A stretch of DNA of 64,000 nt from Paenibacillus lignilyticus (GCF_017942085.1 NZ_JAGKSP010000002.1:124001-188000), one strand, 5' to 3'. Positions 43,315-52,219 are shown, counted from the stretch's first letter. A program made the numbers and translations. The notes: generated by a model from the letters alone, not told the origin.

Positions 43315-43623
43315 GTGGATTATTCCAAAATGTGCCCAAAGTATGAATGCGCAACAGAGCTGCTCGGGAAGAAATGGACTGGCATGATCGTTCGCGTTCT
43401 GCTCGGCGGGCCGAAGCGGTTTAAAGAGATGAAAGAGCAAATCCCGGAGATGAGCGATAAGATGCTCACCGACCGGATGAAAGAGCTTGAACAATTCGAT
43501 ATTATTAAACGTAACGTCTATCCGGAAATGCCGGTTCGAATTGAATATGAATTAACTGCTAAAGGGCGGGGACTAGAACCCGTTATCCAATCGATTCAAG
43601 ATTGGGGCGAGAATTGGTGTTAG
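43315..43623 (+). CDS. HxlR-family transcriptional regulator
   Basis: A 102-residue winged-helix protein. MCPKYECATELLGKKWTGMIVRVLLGGPKRFKEM is a typical HxlR start, with a Cys that in some members senses oxidants or electrophiles. MLTDRMKELEQFDIIKRNVYPEMPVRIEYELTAKG is the recognition-helix and wing region. The start is GTG at 43315 with GGGGTGAT upstream. It is a single gene; no obvious target lies next to it. A strong terminator follows. Confidence 0.9.
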   Translation: MDYSKMCPKYECATELLGKKWTGMIVRVLLGGPKRFKEMKEQIPEMSDKMLTDRMKELEQFDIIKRNVYPEMPVRIEYELTAKGRGLEPVIQSIQDWGENWC

Positions 43624-43652
43624 AAGCTGCCGTAGATTACGGCAGCTTTTTT
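43624..43652 (+). terminator. Terminator of the HxlR gene
   Basis: 11-bp stem AAGCTGCCGTA/TACGGCAGCTT (43624-43634 and 43638-43648) followed by six T. Confidence 0.9.
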
Positions 43653-43729
43653 ACTTACGGGAAAACATCCGATAATGTTGCACCTTTCGCTAAAATAGCG
43701 CATTTCTTAACAAAATAATGGCGTCACTT

Positions 43730-43767
43730 AAAAAGGCGTATCCAACGGAAATTGGATACGCCTTTTT
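43730..43767. terminator. Second, perfectly symmetric hairpin in gene-free DNA
   Basis: Exact 16-bp arms (43730-43745 and 43752-43767) with A-run and T-run at the ends, so it can act on both strands. No gene lies between it and the HxlR terminator. It may end sdhB transcripts that run through the repeat region. Confidence 0.7.
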
Positions 43768-43770
43768 GTG

Positions 43771-44023
43771 GTGCGACTGTTTCAAGCGACTCCGGAGCCG
43801 GTCTTTGGTCTTTGGTCTGTGGCGCGACTTGGGAGCGGATGTCTTCGGTTTCATGCGACTCTGGAGCAGCGCCGGGAACGGACGCCAGCCAATAAAATCA
43901 TTATCCGCTGCCCCAAGCAGCGGTAAAATGGAGCGACTTTGGTGCGGAAACGCAGCAACAGCTATTCCGAATTTGAGCGACTTTGGTGCGGAGCACCACG
44001 GGAGCGCAAATCGGAATAGCTGT
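43771..44023. repeat. Degenerate repeat cluster with an embedded 13-bp inverted repeat
   Basis: GAGCGACTTTGGTGCGGA occurs twice, exactly, at 43931-43948 and 43975-43992. Looser copies of the GCGACT..GG.GC core are at 43773, 43785, 43822 and 43852. ACAGCTATTCCGA (43958-43970) and TCGGAATAGCTGT (44011-44023) form perfect inverted arms around the second copy. CCGCTGC/GCAGCGG arms form another hairpin at about 43905-43923. I see no gene in 43653-44057. The origin is unknown; a family of intergenic repeats is likely. Confidence 0.65.
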
Positions 44024-44057
44024 GCGAAGTGCCCCCCACGGGAGCCCTATCTTTACC

Positions 44058-44825
44058 CTACATCCCCAACCATTTTTTAAACAAATGCTTAGTCGTATCT
44101 TTATTAATCGCTGCAATCGAAGTCGTCAGCGGAATGCCTTTCGGACAAGAGCGCACGCAGTTCTGCGAGTTACCGCAGCCCTCGATGCCGCCATCTTCCA
44201 TAAGCGTCTCCAGACGTTCTTCTTGGTTCATCTCGCCCGTAGGATGAGCGTTGAACAGGCGAACTTGCGAGATTGCCGCAGGTCCGATGAAGCTGTTGCG
44301 GTCGTTGACGTTCGGGCAGGATTCCAAGCAGACCCCGCAGGTCATGCATTTGGACAATTCATACGCCCATTGACGTTTCGTTTCCGCCATACGCGGTCCT
44401 GGACCCAGATCGTACGTACCGTCGATCGGAATCCACGCTTTAACCCGTTTAAGCGCGTTGAACATCCGCTCACGGTTGATAACCAAGTCACGCACAACCG
44501 GGAACGTGCTCATCGGCTGCAGACGAATCGGCTGTTCCAGTTTATCGATCAGCGCGCTGCACGCCTGGCGCGGCTTGCCGTTGATAACCATGGAGCAGGC
44601 TCCGCAAACTTCCTCGAGGCAGTTGGATTCCCAACATACCGGAGCCGTTCCTTGACCGTCTTGTTTCTTGGGATTACGCTGGATTTCCATCAATGCGCCG
44701 ATTACGTTCATATTCGGGCGATAAGGAATTTCAAACTCTTCGGTATACGATCCAGAGTTCGGAGCGTCTTGACGCGTAATGACCAGCTTTACTGTTTTTG
44801 ATTTCACTGTCGTCGCTTCCGCCAT
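44058..44825 (-). CDS. sdhB: Succinate dehydrogenase iron-sulfur subunit
   Basis: A 255-residue SdhB. The N-terminal [2Fe-2S] cysteines lie in CWESNCLEEVCGACSMV; the [4Fe-4S] and [3Fe-4S] cysteines lie in CMTCGVCLESCP and the C-terminal CGNSQNCVRSCPKG. It passes electrons from SdhA to the membrane subunit in the citric acid cycle and respiratory chain. AAAGGAG lies 7 nt before the ATG, 14 nt after sdhA. Last gene of sdhCAB. Confidence 0.97.
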   Translation of the reverse strand: MAEATTVKSKTVKLVITRQDAPNSGSYTEEFEIPYRPNMNVIGALMEIQRNPKKQDGQGTAPVCWESNCLEEVCGACSMVINGKPRQACSALIDKLEQPIRLQPMSTFPVVRDLVINRERMFNALKRVKAWIPIDGTYDLGPGPRMAETKRQWAYELSKCMTCGVCLESCPNVNDRNSFIGPAAISQVRLFNAHPTGEMNQEERLETLMEDGGIEGCGNSQNCVRSCPKGIPLTTSIAAINKDTTKHLFKKWLGM

Positions 44826-44839
44826 CGTTATTCTCCTTT

Positions 44840-46585
44840 CTATTTTTCCTTGGAGTAGTCACGTTTACGTGGTTTGATTAGAGAAACATCGACTTCTTCG
44901 TACGAAATTTGCGGGCCTTCCGGCGTCCACGTCGCTTTCGTCGTTTTCAAGAAGTCTTCATCGTTACGATCCGGGAATTCCGGCTTATAGTGCGCGCCGC
45001 GGCTTTCGTTGCGCATTAGTGCGCCAAGCGTCATCGCTTCGGAAAGCTCCATCATGTTCCACAGCTGGCGAGTGAACGCTACGCTCGCGTTATTCCAACG
45101 CGCGGAATCGTTGATATTGATATTCCGATAACGCTGCTTCAGCTCTTTGATCTTCGCGATCGTCTCTTCGAGTTTCTTGTTGAAACGTACAACGGTCATG
45201 TTGTTCGTCATCCACTCGCCGAGTTCTTTGTGCAGTACGTACGCGTTCTCCGTACCGTTCATGTTCAAGATGCTCTCGTACTTGTCGGTTTGTTCTTTCT
45301 TCGCACGGTCATAAACGGAGGAAGAAATATCTTCAGCCGATTTCTTAAGGCCTTTGATGTATTCGACCGCTTTAGGTCCCGTAATCATGCCGCCATAAAT
45401 GGCGGAGAGCAGCGAGTTCGCGCCAAGACGGTTCGCGCCGTGATATTGATATTCACATTCGCCGCAAGCGAACAAGCCGGGAATGTTCGTCATTTGATTG
45501 TAGTCGACCCACATGCCGCCCATGGAGTAATGAACCGCAGGGAAGATTTTCATCGGTATTTTACGAGGGTCATCCCCCATGAACTTCTCATAAATCTCAA
45601 TGATACCGCCGAGCTTCACATCAAGCACCTTCGGATCTTTATGGGACAGGTCAAGGTAAACCATGTTCTCGCCGTTGATACCGAGCTTCTGCTCGACGCA
45701 AACATCGAAGATTTCACGAGTCGCGATATCGCGCGGAACAAGGTTTCCGTATGCCGGGTATTTCTCCTCAAGGAAGTACCAAGGCTTGCCGTCTTTGTAC
45801 GTCCAGATCCGTCCGCCTTCACCGCGCGCCGATTCCGACATCAGACGAAGCTTGTCGTCGCCCGGAATAGCCGTCGGGTGAATTTGAATGAACTCGCCGT
45901 TCGCATAATGAACGCCTTGTTGGTAAACCGCGCTCGCGGCTGTACCCGTGTTAATGACGGAGTTCGTCGTTTTGCCGAAAATAATACCAGGGCCGCCTGT
46001 CGCCAAAATGACGGCATCCGCAGCGAAGGTATGTACTTCCATGGAGCGGAGATCTTGAGCGGATACACCGCGGCAAGCGCCTTCGTCATCCAGAATAGAG
46101 CCGAGGAATTCCCAGTGCTCATACTTCGTTACAAGTCCGGCTGTTTCCCAGCGGCGAACTTGCTCATCCAGTGCGTACAGCAACTGTTGGCCTGTTGTAG
46201 CGCCTGCGAAAGCAGTACGGTGATATTGCGTACCGCCGAAACGGCGGAAATCAAGCAAACCTTCCGGCGTACGGTTGAACATAACGCCCATCCGGTCCAT
46301 CAAGTGAATGATGCCCGGCGCTGCGTCGCACATTGCTTTCACCGGCGGTTGGTTCGCAAGAAAGTCCCCGCCATAAACGGTATCATCGAAATGCTCCCAA
46401 GTGGAGTCGCCTTCACCCTTCGTATTCACCGCGCCGTTAATGCCGCCCTGCGCGCATACGGAGTGCGAACGTTTAACGGGTACAACGGAGAACAGATCGA
46501 CATGAACGCCCGCTTCTGCCGCTTTTATAGTAGCCATTAGACCGGCCAAACCGCCGCCAACGACAATAATTTTGTTTTTAGCCAT
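44840..46585 (-). CDS. sdhA: Succinate dehydrogenase flavoprotein subunit
   Basis: A 581-residue SdhA. The FAD-binding start IIVVGGGLAGLMATIKAAEAG, the covalent-flavin segment around RSHSVCAQGGINGAVNT, catalytic motifs HPTAIPGDDKLRLMSESARGEGG and HYSMGGMWVDYNQMT, and GANRLGANSLLSAIYGG are intact. It oxidises succinate to fumarate. Bacillus-type SdhA has about the same length. It is the middle gene of sdhCAB. A 436-codon open frame on the opposite strand is a shadow. Confidence 0.97.
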   Translation of the reverse strand: MAKNKIIVVGGGLAGLMATIKAAEAGVHVDLFSVVPVKRSHSVCAQGGINGAVNTKGEGDSTWEHFDDTVYGGDFLANQPPVKAMCDAAPGIIHLMDRMGVMFNRTPEGLLDFRRFGGTQYHRTAFAGATTGQQLLYALDEQVRRWETAGLVTKYEHWEFLGSILDDEGACRGVSAQDLRSMEVHTFAADAVILATGGPGIIFGKTTNSVINTGTAASAVYQQGVHYANGEFIQIHPTAIPGDDKLRLMSESARGEGGRIWTYKDGKPWYFLEEKYPAYGNLVPRDIATREIFDVCVEQKLGINGENMVYLDLSHKDPKVLDVKLGGIIEIYEKFMGDDPRKIPMKIFPAVHYSMGGMWVDYNQMTNIPGLFACGECEYQYHGANRLGANSLLSAIYGGMITGPKAVEYIKGLKKSAEDISSSVYDRAKKEQTDKYESILNMNGTENAYVLHKELGEWMTNNMTVVRFNKKLEETIAKIKELKQRYRNININDSARWNNASVAFTRQLWNMMELSEAMTLGALMRNESRGAHYKPEFPDRNDEDFLKTTKATWTPEGPQISYEEVDVSLIKPRKRDYSKEK

Positions 46586-46610
46586 TACATTATCGCTCCT
46601 TGTCTCAAAC

Positions 46611-47282
46611 TTAAACGAGATTCGTCAATTGCAGAGCAGCAGAGGCCGCCTCTTTAAATTCATCGCCGCGGAAAGCGCCAAGCGACAACAGGAACATCAC
46701 CGCTACAATGACGAATACACCCATCCAAAGGAACGAGGAGATGCGTTGTGCACGCGGTCCGACTGTAATGCCCCAGCTAACGAGGAATGCCCACATCCCG
46801 TTGCTGAAGTGGAACGTTGCTGCAAGTACACCGATCACATAAAGCACGAAGTATAAACCGTTGCTTGTGATGTCGTGCATTAAGTTGCCAAGTTCCTCAT
46901 GCTTCACTTCACCGAGCATAACTTGCAAACGGGTTTGGTAAAGATGCCAGAAGATAAAAATAAACGTAATTACACCGGTTATACGCTGAACAGCGAAAGC
47001 CCAGTTACGTCCATATTTGAACTGACCGGTATTCAGGTTCGACTGGTAAGCAACATATAATCCATACACGCCATGGAACAACAGCGGCAGCCAAATGCCG
47101 AACAATTCCAGGAAGAAAACGAACGGAAGATCATTCAAGAACTTGATGCTATCCGAAAACCCCTGTGCTCCACCCTCATAGGCCGAATAGTTTGTAATCA
47201 TGTGCTCAATGATGAACAAACCGAGCGGAATTACTCCGAGTAAGGAGTGGATCTTACGCGATAAATACGAATTTCCTTTCAT
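46611..47282 (-). CDS. sdhC: Succinate dehydrogenase cytochrome b558 subunit
   Basis: A 223-residue membrane protein with five hydrophobic helices, as in the single-subunit Bacillus-type SdhC that binds two haems; His residues appear in RKIHSLLGV, IIEHMITNY, LLFHGVYG and FWHLYQTR. The start at 47282 (M-K-G-N-S-Y-L) fits the Bacillus N-terminus and has AAAGGAG upstream; an ATG at 47327 has no such site. It anchors SdhAB and reduces menaquinone. The promoter is at 47349-47377. Confidence 0.94.
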   Translation of the reverse strand: MKGNSYLSRKIHSLLGVIPLGLFIIEHMITNYSAYEGGAQGFSDSIKFLNDLPFVFFLELFGIWLPLLFHGVYGLYVAYQSNLNTGQFKYGRNWAFAVQRITGVITFIFIFWHLYQTRLQVMLGEVKHEELGNLMHDITSNGLYFVLYVIGVLAATFHFSNGMWAFLVSWGITVGPRAQRISSFLWMGVFVIVAVMFLLSLGAFRGDEFKEAASAALQLTNLV

Positions 47283-47348
47283 AACTTGTACGTTCTCCTT
47301 TCCAAACTGTGGGGTAGCATTCGCCATAATTCGCCAAAACCATTCTCC

Positions 47349-47377
47349 ATTGTAACGCTAGCCCCAGAGGGCGTCAA
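47349..47377 (-). promoter_or_regulatory. Sigma-A promoter of sdhCAB
   Basis: TTGACG (47377-47372) and TACAAT (47354-47349) with a 17-nt spacer on the minus strand, about 60 nt before the sdhC start. Confidence 0.75.
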
Positions 47378-47511
47378 TAAATAATAGATTTACACATTAT
47401 GGTGGCACAGTACACATGATACTCCTTTTATGCTTATAATGGAATTGCTTATTATTCATTAAACGTTATACCTTTTTTGCATATAGACTCGAAATTGCGA
47501 GGTGAACGCCG

Positions 47512-48405
47512 TTGTTAGATGAGTTACATGTCTTTGCCGTTGTCGTGGAGCAATCCAGCATGAACAAGGCTTCCGCTGCACTGAATCTGTCCCAACCGGC
47601 CCTCTCCCGCAAAATTGCCAAGCTGGAGCAGGATCTTGGCGCTTTGCTCTTCCGCCGAATCGGCAAGCGGCTCGAGCTGACTCGAATCGGACAGCTTACG
47701 TACGAGTATGCCATCGAGGCCAGGCAGCAGCATCTGCGCTATCTCAGCTTAGTCGCCGATTATAAAAGCGTTGGCCGCTCTACTTTAACCATCGGCGCAA
47801 GTCTCACCACGCTGCAAACGACTTTGCCTGATCTCATTCAAGCCTTGACCCTCCGCAGCCCCGAGCTCGACATCAAGGCCATCACCGGCAAGACGCATGA
47901 GATCGTAACGCTCGTCCGCGAGCGCAAAGCCGATCTGGGCATTGTCGCTTCGCGCATCGACGACCCACAGCTCAGATGCGTGCCTCTCTTCGACGATCAC
48001 CTTGTGCTCGTTCTGCCGCGCAATCACTTCGTCATGGATAAAGGCTTGCCTGTTATTAGCGATTTAAACGCGCTGCCGATGATATTGTTCTCCAAAGGCA
48101 CGTGGTACCGGATCCTGACCGACGAACTGTTCGAAAAATACCGCTTGCTCCCCGATGTGCGAATGGAAATCGACTCCTTCGAGGCGATTCTGCGGCTGCT
48201 TCATACTTGCCGCGCCGCAACGCTGCTGCCCAAATCCTATTTGCGGCCGGAGATGCTGCAGGATAACGATCTCCTCGTGATTCCGATCCGCGAATTGGTC
48301 GAGTCCAAGCGAACGACTTCGCTTATTCATGCGCAGTCGGAGAGTTTGAGTCCCGAGGTGCGGCTGTGGATCGACGAGATCGCTACGCATTATAAGCGGG
48401 TGTAG
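47512..48405 (+). CDS. LysR-family regulator divergent from sdhCAB
   Basis: A 297-residue LTTR. The winged helix is LDELHVFAVVVEQSSMNKASAALNLSQPALSRKIAKLEQDLGALLF; the effector domain follows. The start is TTG at 47512 with GAGGTG 7 nt upstream. LTTRs often control the divergent neighbour, so it may act on sdhCAB, much as CcpC acts on citrate-cycle genes in Bacillus; the sequence is not clearly CcpC. No terminator is obvious; the palindromic region starts soon after. Confidence 0.87.
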   Translation: MLDELHVFAVVVEQSSMNKASAALNLSQPALSRKIAKLEQDLGALLFRRIGKRLELTRIGQLTYEYAIEARQQHLRYLSLVADYKSVGRSTLTIGASLTTLQTTLPDLIQALTLRSPELDIKAITGKTHEIVTLVRERKADLGIVASRIDDPQLRCVPLFDDHLVLVLPRNHFVMDKGLPVISDLNALPMILFSKGTWYRILTDELFEKYRLLPDVRMEIDSFEAILRLLHTCRAATLLPKSYLRPEMLQDNDLLVIPIRELVESKRTTSLIHAQSESLSPEVRLWIDEIATHYKRV

Positions 48406-49190
48406 CGAGATGGAAGAGTAGAGCTGCGCGTGAAAATTGGATGAAGAAGTGGATTGGACTGCATTCAGGGGATCCGTTTCCGTCGCTGTTGAACCCGGGA
48501 ATATTGAATTGTACACTTTTAGCGGTGTATTCCCGGTTTCAAAGGCGATCGCTAACGCTCTCCAACGGATTCCCCTTTCACTTGCCCATCCATCTTCATC
48601 CCATCCCGCTACGCTCCCCTCCCACCAGTGCCCAACTCCGCATGATCTGCTCCGCTGGGCTGCCGGGTGGAGCCGCAATCGCAGCCCCGGCAGCTATGCG
48701 GCTCATATATCTTAGTAGCGTGCAGCACGCCGCAATTGGGATACGGCTGGCTTAGGCTCAATGCGCCAGGCATGCGGCGCATTAAGTCAATTGAACCACG
48801 CAAATTTTGCGGTTCAAATAAACGTACCCGAACCACTCCGGGTATGTGGCGTGGTGGGAGTCGCTCCCTCCCGCAACAATAAAGGACGGGGCACCGATTC
48901 GGGTGCCGTCCTTTGTTGTTGCTTCGGGGAAGACGCGACTGGAGAGGAGCGTAACAGCCTGAAGAGTTTACGTCCTGCCTTTAAAACCGTGATCAAACCT
49001 CAGCTTAATAAGTTCATAAATGATCACGGATTTAACAGCAGGCGGAAGGCTGTTACAGCTCAGCGTAAGGAGCCCTCCTCTTCCCCCGCGGAAGCGGCGC
49101 AGCAAACAACAAAGGACAGAAGCCGAATCCGGCCCTGTCCTTTATTGTTTGCCATTTTCCGTATCCAATACCATGCCGCATGCTTTCTTG
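48406..49190. repeat. 785-bp gene-free island of nested inverted repeats
   Basis: P1 at 48468-48575 has outer arms GGGGATCCGTT/AACGGATTCCCC and inner 15-nt arms 48489-48503 and 48528-48542 with one G-U pair. Smaller stems are at 48659-48694, 48670-48704 and 48760-48783. P2 and its mirror copy (48873-48922 and about 49102-49152) are terminator-like stems around AAAGGAC. Between them CCGTGATCA (48987-48995) pairs with TGATCACGG (49021-49029), and GTAACAGCCT (48951-48960) with AGGCTGTTAC (49047-49056). Open frames here follow the repeats and lack ribosome binding sites. Confidence 0.75.
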
Positions 49191-49853
49191 CTAATGAATG
49201 ACCGAATCTTCGAATTCCTCTATCTGCTGATTCGTACCGATGATCACCATGACATCCTTTTCCGTGAGCACATCGTTTCCGGTTGGCGCGATGATGATGC
49301 CTTTCGGCTTATTAATCGCTACGATGCTGCAGCCAAACCGTGCGCGAGCGTTTAGATCCTGCAGCGAAACGCCGCTCAAGCACTTCGGCACTGCCAGCTC
49401 GGCAATCGTGTAATCCTTCGACAGCTCGATGTAGTCGAGCAAATTCGGCGAAACCAGCTGATGCGCCACCCGGATGCCCATATCCCGCTCCGGATAGACG
49501 ACGCGGTCAACCCCGATTTTCTCGAGCACGCGCCCATGAAGCTCGGTCATCGCTTTTGCAACTACTTTCTTCACGCCCAGATCCTTCAACAGAATAGCCG
49601 TAAGAATGCTCGCTTGAATGTCATCTCCGATGGCCACGACACCACAGTCAAAGTTACGCACGCCTAATGAACGAAGCACTTCCTCGTCGGTCGATTCCGC
49701 CGTGACCGCGTGCGTGAGCACCTGGCTCAAATCCTGTACGACTTCTTCATCTTTATCGATCCCCAGAACGTCATAGCCAAGTTCAATCAGCTCACGAGCC
49801 AAGCTCGAGCCGAACCGGCCAAGTCCGATAATAACAAATTGATTGATCTTCAT
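49191..49853 (-). CDS. ktrA: KtrA/KtrC-type potassium channel regulator (TrkA family)
   Basis: A 220-residue cytoplasmic subunit. The RCK N-terminal domain has the Rossmann motif VIIGLGRFGSSLA and ends near residue 135. The RCK-C domain follows (about 140-215). IGDDIQASIL and VYPERDMGIRVAHQL match Ktr proteins well. It forms an octameric ring that gates a KtrB/KtrD channel in response to ATP/ADP and cyclic di-AMP. No ktrB gene lies next to it, as for ktrC in Bacillus, so KtrC is the closer parallel. Confidence 0.92.
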   Translation of the reverse strand: MKINQFVIIGLGRFGSSLARELIELGYDVLGIDKDEEVVQDLSQVLTHAVTAESTDEEVLRSLGVRNFDCGVVAIGDDIQASILTAILLKDLGVKKVVAKAMTELHGRVLEKIGVDRVVYPERDMGIRVAHQLVSPNLLDYIELSKDYTIAELAVPKCLSGVSLQDLNARARFGCSIVAINKPKGIIIAPTGNDVLTEKDVMVIIGTNQQIEEFEDSVIH

Positions 49854-50120
49854 GGTTATAATAATCCCCTATCCAAATCATGATTTCTTCTGCTTTCGAC
49901 TATATAGAAAACAAATTTCATATAAATAAAGTACATAACCGTCAGGACAAGACATCATATAAAGAGCCGTGCCTGTCAATGTTTCACATTATAAACCGTA
50001 CCTGCCCTCGTTTCCAAGTAGGACGGCCTCCGTTCCATGGATAATATTGTTTCATTTATGTTAAGGTAATGATTATGGCAAACCAGTCGTCGTTCTATAC
50101 TCCGAGACAGAGGTGTTCAA

Positions 50121-51734
50121 ATGAATCCAACGCAGCTCCGGCCCCACTGGAAATTATTTTCGTGGCTAGCCGGCATAGGTATCCTCATTTATTTACTCAT
50201 TCAAATCGTTCCTTCCACGGCTGAGACTTTCTTCGATTCGGGCACCGAGTCAGTCATTACGAAGGGCAAAGCGGAAGCCGCTGCCTCATCCTTTATACAG
50301 AAGCAGTTCCACGCTCACCCCGGGAGTGTGCATGCCGTACATCAATCTGACAGCCTCTTCTACGGTTACTTGGAGAAGAATAAGCTGACGAAAACCTTTA
50401 ATAAGAAATATGATACGGATTACCCCACGGACACGTTTCAAGTAACGGCGGAAATGCCGGATAATAGCGAGATTTTCGTCTATGTGCATATGCAAAAAGG
50501 TACGGTAGTCGCTTGGAATCGATTGAACGAATCGGACACCACGCCTGCGGAAGGCAAAGAGCTGACTGATGCTGCGCTTGCTTTTGCGGCCTCCAAAGGT
50601 TTTGCCAAATCATCGCTTTCCCTTCATAAGACGGATGAAGCCAAAGGTCAAATTTGGTATAAAGCAGCTGACACTTCTATTGGCGGAGCACCGCTCCTTC
50701 TTAGCATTCGAGGAGAGAAGCTGGCAAATGGCAGCTTTCTGATTGCCTCCTACAAGCCGCAATTCCAAGTCCCTTCTGACTACACGAGCTATGTGAACGA
50801 ACAGAAGCGCATCGCGAATTACTTATCGTCGATCGGAAGCTTGTTCTTGTCTTTTGTCTTGTTTATTCTCGCCATCATTTATGCGTCTCTATATCGGAAA
50901 CACACGTCGTTCTTGCGCGGAATCGTGCTAACCGTTCTTTTCCTGGCTATGTATTTGGCAAATGATTTCAACATGACAGACGGCATTGTGGCCGGCTACG
51001 GCGAAGTCCTGAATGCGGATACCATCGCCTATGTTGCAGTTATCGTAACTTGCTTGATCACCGTTATTATGGCGCTTGCCGTCTACTTCTCCCTAGTAGG
51101 CGGGGACGGTCTATGGAAGGGAATGGGCCGGAATTTATGGCCTCGATTCGGCCAACCCGGGTATGGGGAACATGTATGGCGGAGCATGTGGCTAGGTTAT
51201 TTGTGCGCGTTTATGCTGCTTGGTTTACAAACGATTATTTTTATCGTCCTGATGCAAGTGAACGGTTCGTGGTCCACGACCGACGTCACCCAATCTCCAT
51301 ATAACCTGGCGGCACCTCTGATCTTCCCGGTACTTGCTTGGTGCGCGGCGATCTCGGAGGAAGCCGTGTTCCGGCTCTTTGGTATCGGCCTGATGAAACG
51401 TTGGTTCAAAAATTCATTCGTCGCTTCGCTCATTCCGACTGTCATTTGGGCGCTTGGTCATGTTACTTATCCGATCTTCCCGTCTACAACGCGTCTTCTG
51501 GAGCTCACGATCATCGGACTAATCTTCAGCTTCTTGTTTCTGCGATACGGCTTTATTACGGTATTGTTCGCTCATGCGATCTTCGACAGTGTAATGATGG
51601 CCATCTCCTTGATGTTTATGGGCTCTGCCAGTAATATCCTGGTCGGCATCGTCTATATTATCCTCCCCATTCCGATTGCATGGCTCATGCGATTTGTGGA
51701 TGCCAAGAGGAGCCCGAAAACATATACCGCTTAG
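50121..51734 (+). CDS. CPBP-family intramembrane glutamic protease with large N-terminal extracytoplasmic domain
   Basis: A 537-residue membrane protein. Helix 1 (about 14-34) is followed by roughly 190 residues predicted to lie outside the cell. Seven to nine further helices follow. The CPBP (Abi, type II CAAX protease) motifs are in the last third: SEEAVFRLFG (E-E-x-x-x-R), IWALGHVTYP and FAHAIFDSV. Proteolysis of a membrane substrate is likely; the target is unknown. A big N-terminal domain is not usual in short CPBP proteins. It is a single gene with a terminator. Confidence 0.88.
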   Translation: MNPTQLRPHWKLFSWLAGIGILIYLLIQIVPSTAETFFDSGTESVITKGKAEAAASSFIQKQFHAHPGSVHAVHQSDSLFYGYLEKNKLTKTFNKKYDTDYPTDTFQVTAEMPDNSEIFVYVHMQKGTVVAWNRLNESDTTPAEGKELTDAALAFAASKGFAKSSLSLHKTDEAKGQIWYKAADTSIGGAPLLLSIRGEKLANGSFLIASYKPQFQVPSDYTSYVNEQKRIANYLSSIGSLFLSFVLFILAIIYASLYRKHTSFLRGIVLTVLFLAMYLANDFNMTDGIVAGYGEVLNADTIAYVAVIVTCLITVIMALAVYFSLVGGDGLWKGMGRNLWPRFGQPGYGEHVWRSMWLGYLCAFMLLGLQTIIFIVLMQVNGSWSTTDVTQSPYNLAAPLIFPVLAWCAAISEEAVFRLFGIGLMKRWFKNSFVASLIPTVIWALGHVTYPIFPSTTRLLELTIIGLIFSFLFLRYGFITVLFAHAIFDSVMMAISLMFMGSASNILVGIVYIILPIPIAWLMRFVDAKRSPKTYTA

Positions 51735-51750
51735 TTCCCTCCGCGATATC

Positions 51751-51785
51751 AGGTCAGCCAGCGTAATCTGGTTGGCCTTTTTTGT
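51751..51785 (+). terminator. Terminator of the CPBP gene
   Basis: AGGTCAGCCAG pairs with CTGGTTGGCCT (with wobbles; 51751-51761 and 51768-51778), followed by TTTTT. Confidence 0.75.
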
Positions 51786-51906
51786 ATGCTTTCAAACGTC
51801 ACCAATGGCTTGTCCAACTATTCACCTTGCATATTGGCATGTACAAAAGTGCAAATTTTATAAGGCATGAACTTGCATGTAGATTACACACAAAGGAGCA
51901 AATGAC

Positions 51907-52179
51907 GTGAGAAGGATTGTAATGCTGCTGTTCAGCTTGTGCTTGTCTATTTCTTTGCTCGCTGCTTGCGGGAATAACGACAATGACGGAAGACCTGAAA
52001 TGAAGATGAAATATAAAGAAGATATTCCTTTAAGGAACGATCCCGAATACGATGATCGCGACAATCGTGTGTTTGATTCTGACCGCGATGACCGTTTTAT
52101 TGATGATGAGGACATCAGACTCACGCCTCGAGGAATGCCAAGAGGCAATCAGAATATGGCACCAAATTACAATCGGTAA
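51907..52179 (+). CDS. Small acidic lipoprotein of unknown function
   Basis: A 90-residue protein. A basic N-terminus and hydrophobic run (MRRIVMLLFSLCLSISLLAAC) end in the lipobox L-L-A-A-C, so Cys21 should be lipidated after signal peptidase II cleavage. The mature part is very rich in Asp and Arg (DDRDNRVFDSDRDDRF) and looks disordered. The start is GTG at 51907 with AAAGGAG 8 nt upstream. I do not recognise the family. It is a single gene with a strong terminator. Confidence 0.75.
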   Translation: MRRIVMLLFSLCLSISLLAACGNNDNDGRPEMKMKYKEDIPLRNDPEYDDRDNRVFDSDRDDRFIDDEDIRLTPRGMPRGNQNMAPNYNR

Positions 52180-52181
52180 AT

Positions 52182-52212
52182 AAAAGGCTCTCCCGGCACG
52201 GGAGAGCCTTTT
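52182..52212. terminator. Bidirectional terminator
   Basis: Exact 13-bp arms (52182-52194 and 52200-52212) with A-run and T-run ends, between the lipoprotein gene and the convergent ABC permease gene. Confidence 0.85.
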
Positions 52213-52219
52213 CTAATGG

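Noticed and set aside
45230-46540. 436-codon open frame on the plus strand
   Set aside because: It is exactly antisense to sdhA, has no ribosome binding site and no recognisable protein; high-GC third positions of sdhA explain it.
48437-49355. Several small open frames on both strands in the palindromic island
   Set aside because: Their borders follow the inverted repeats, none has a good ribosome binding site, and the peptides show no family.
49854-50120. Cyclic di-AMP (ydaO) riboswitch upstream of ktrA
   Set aside because: Expected because ktr genes often have one, but no matching core or terminator is visible in the minus-strand leader.
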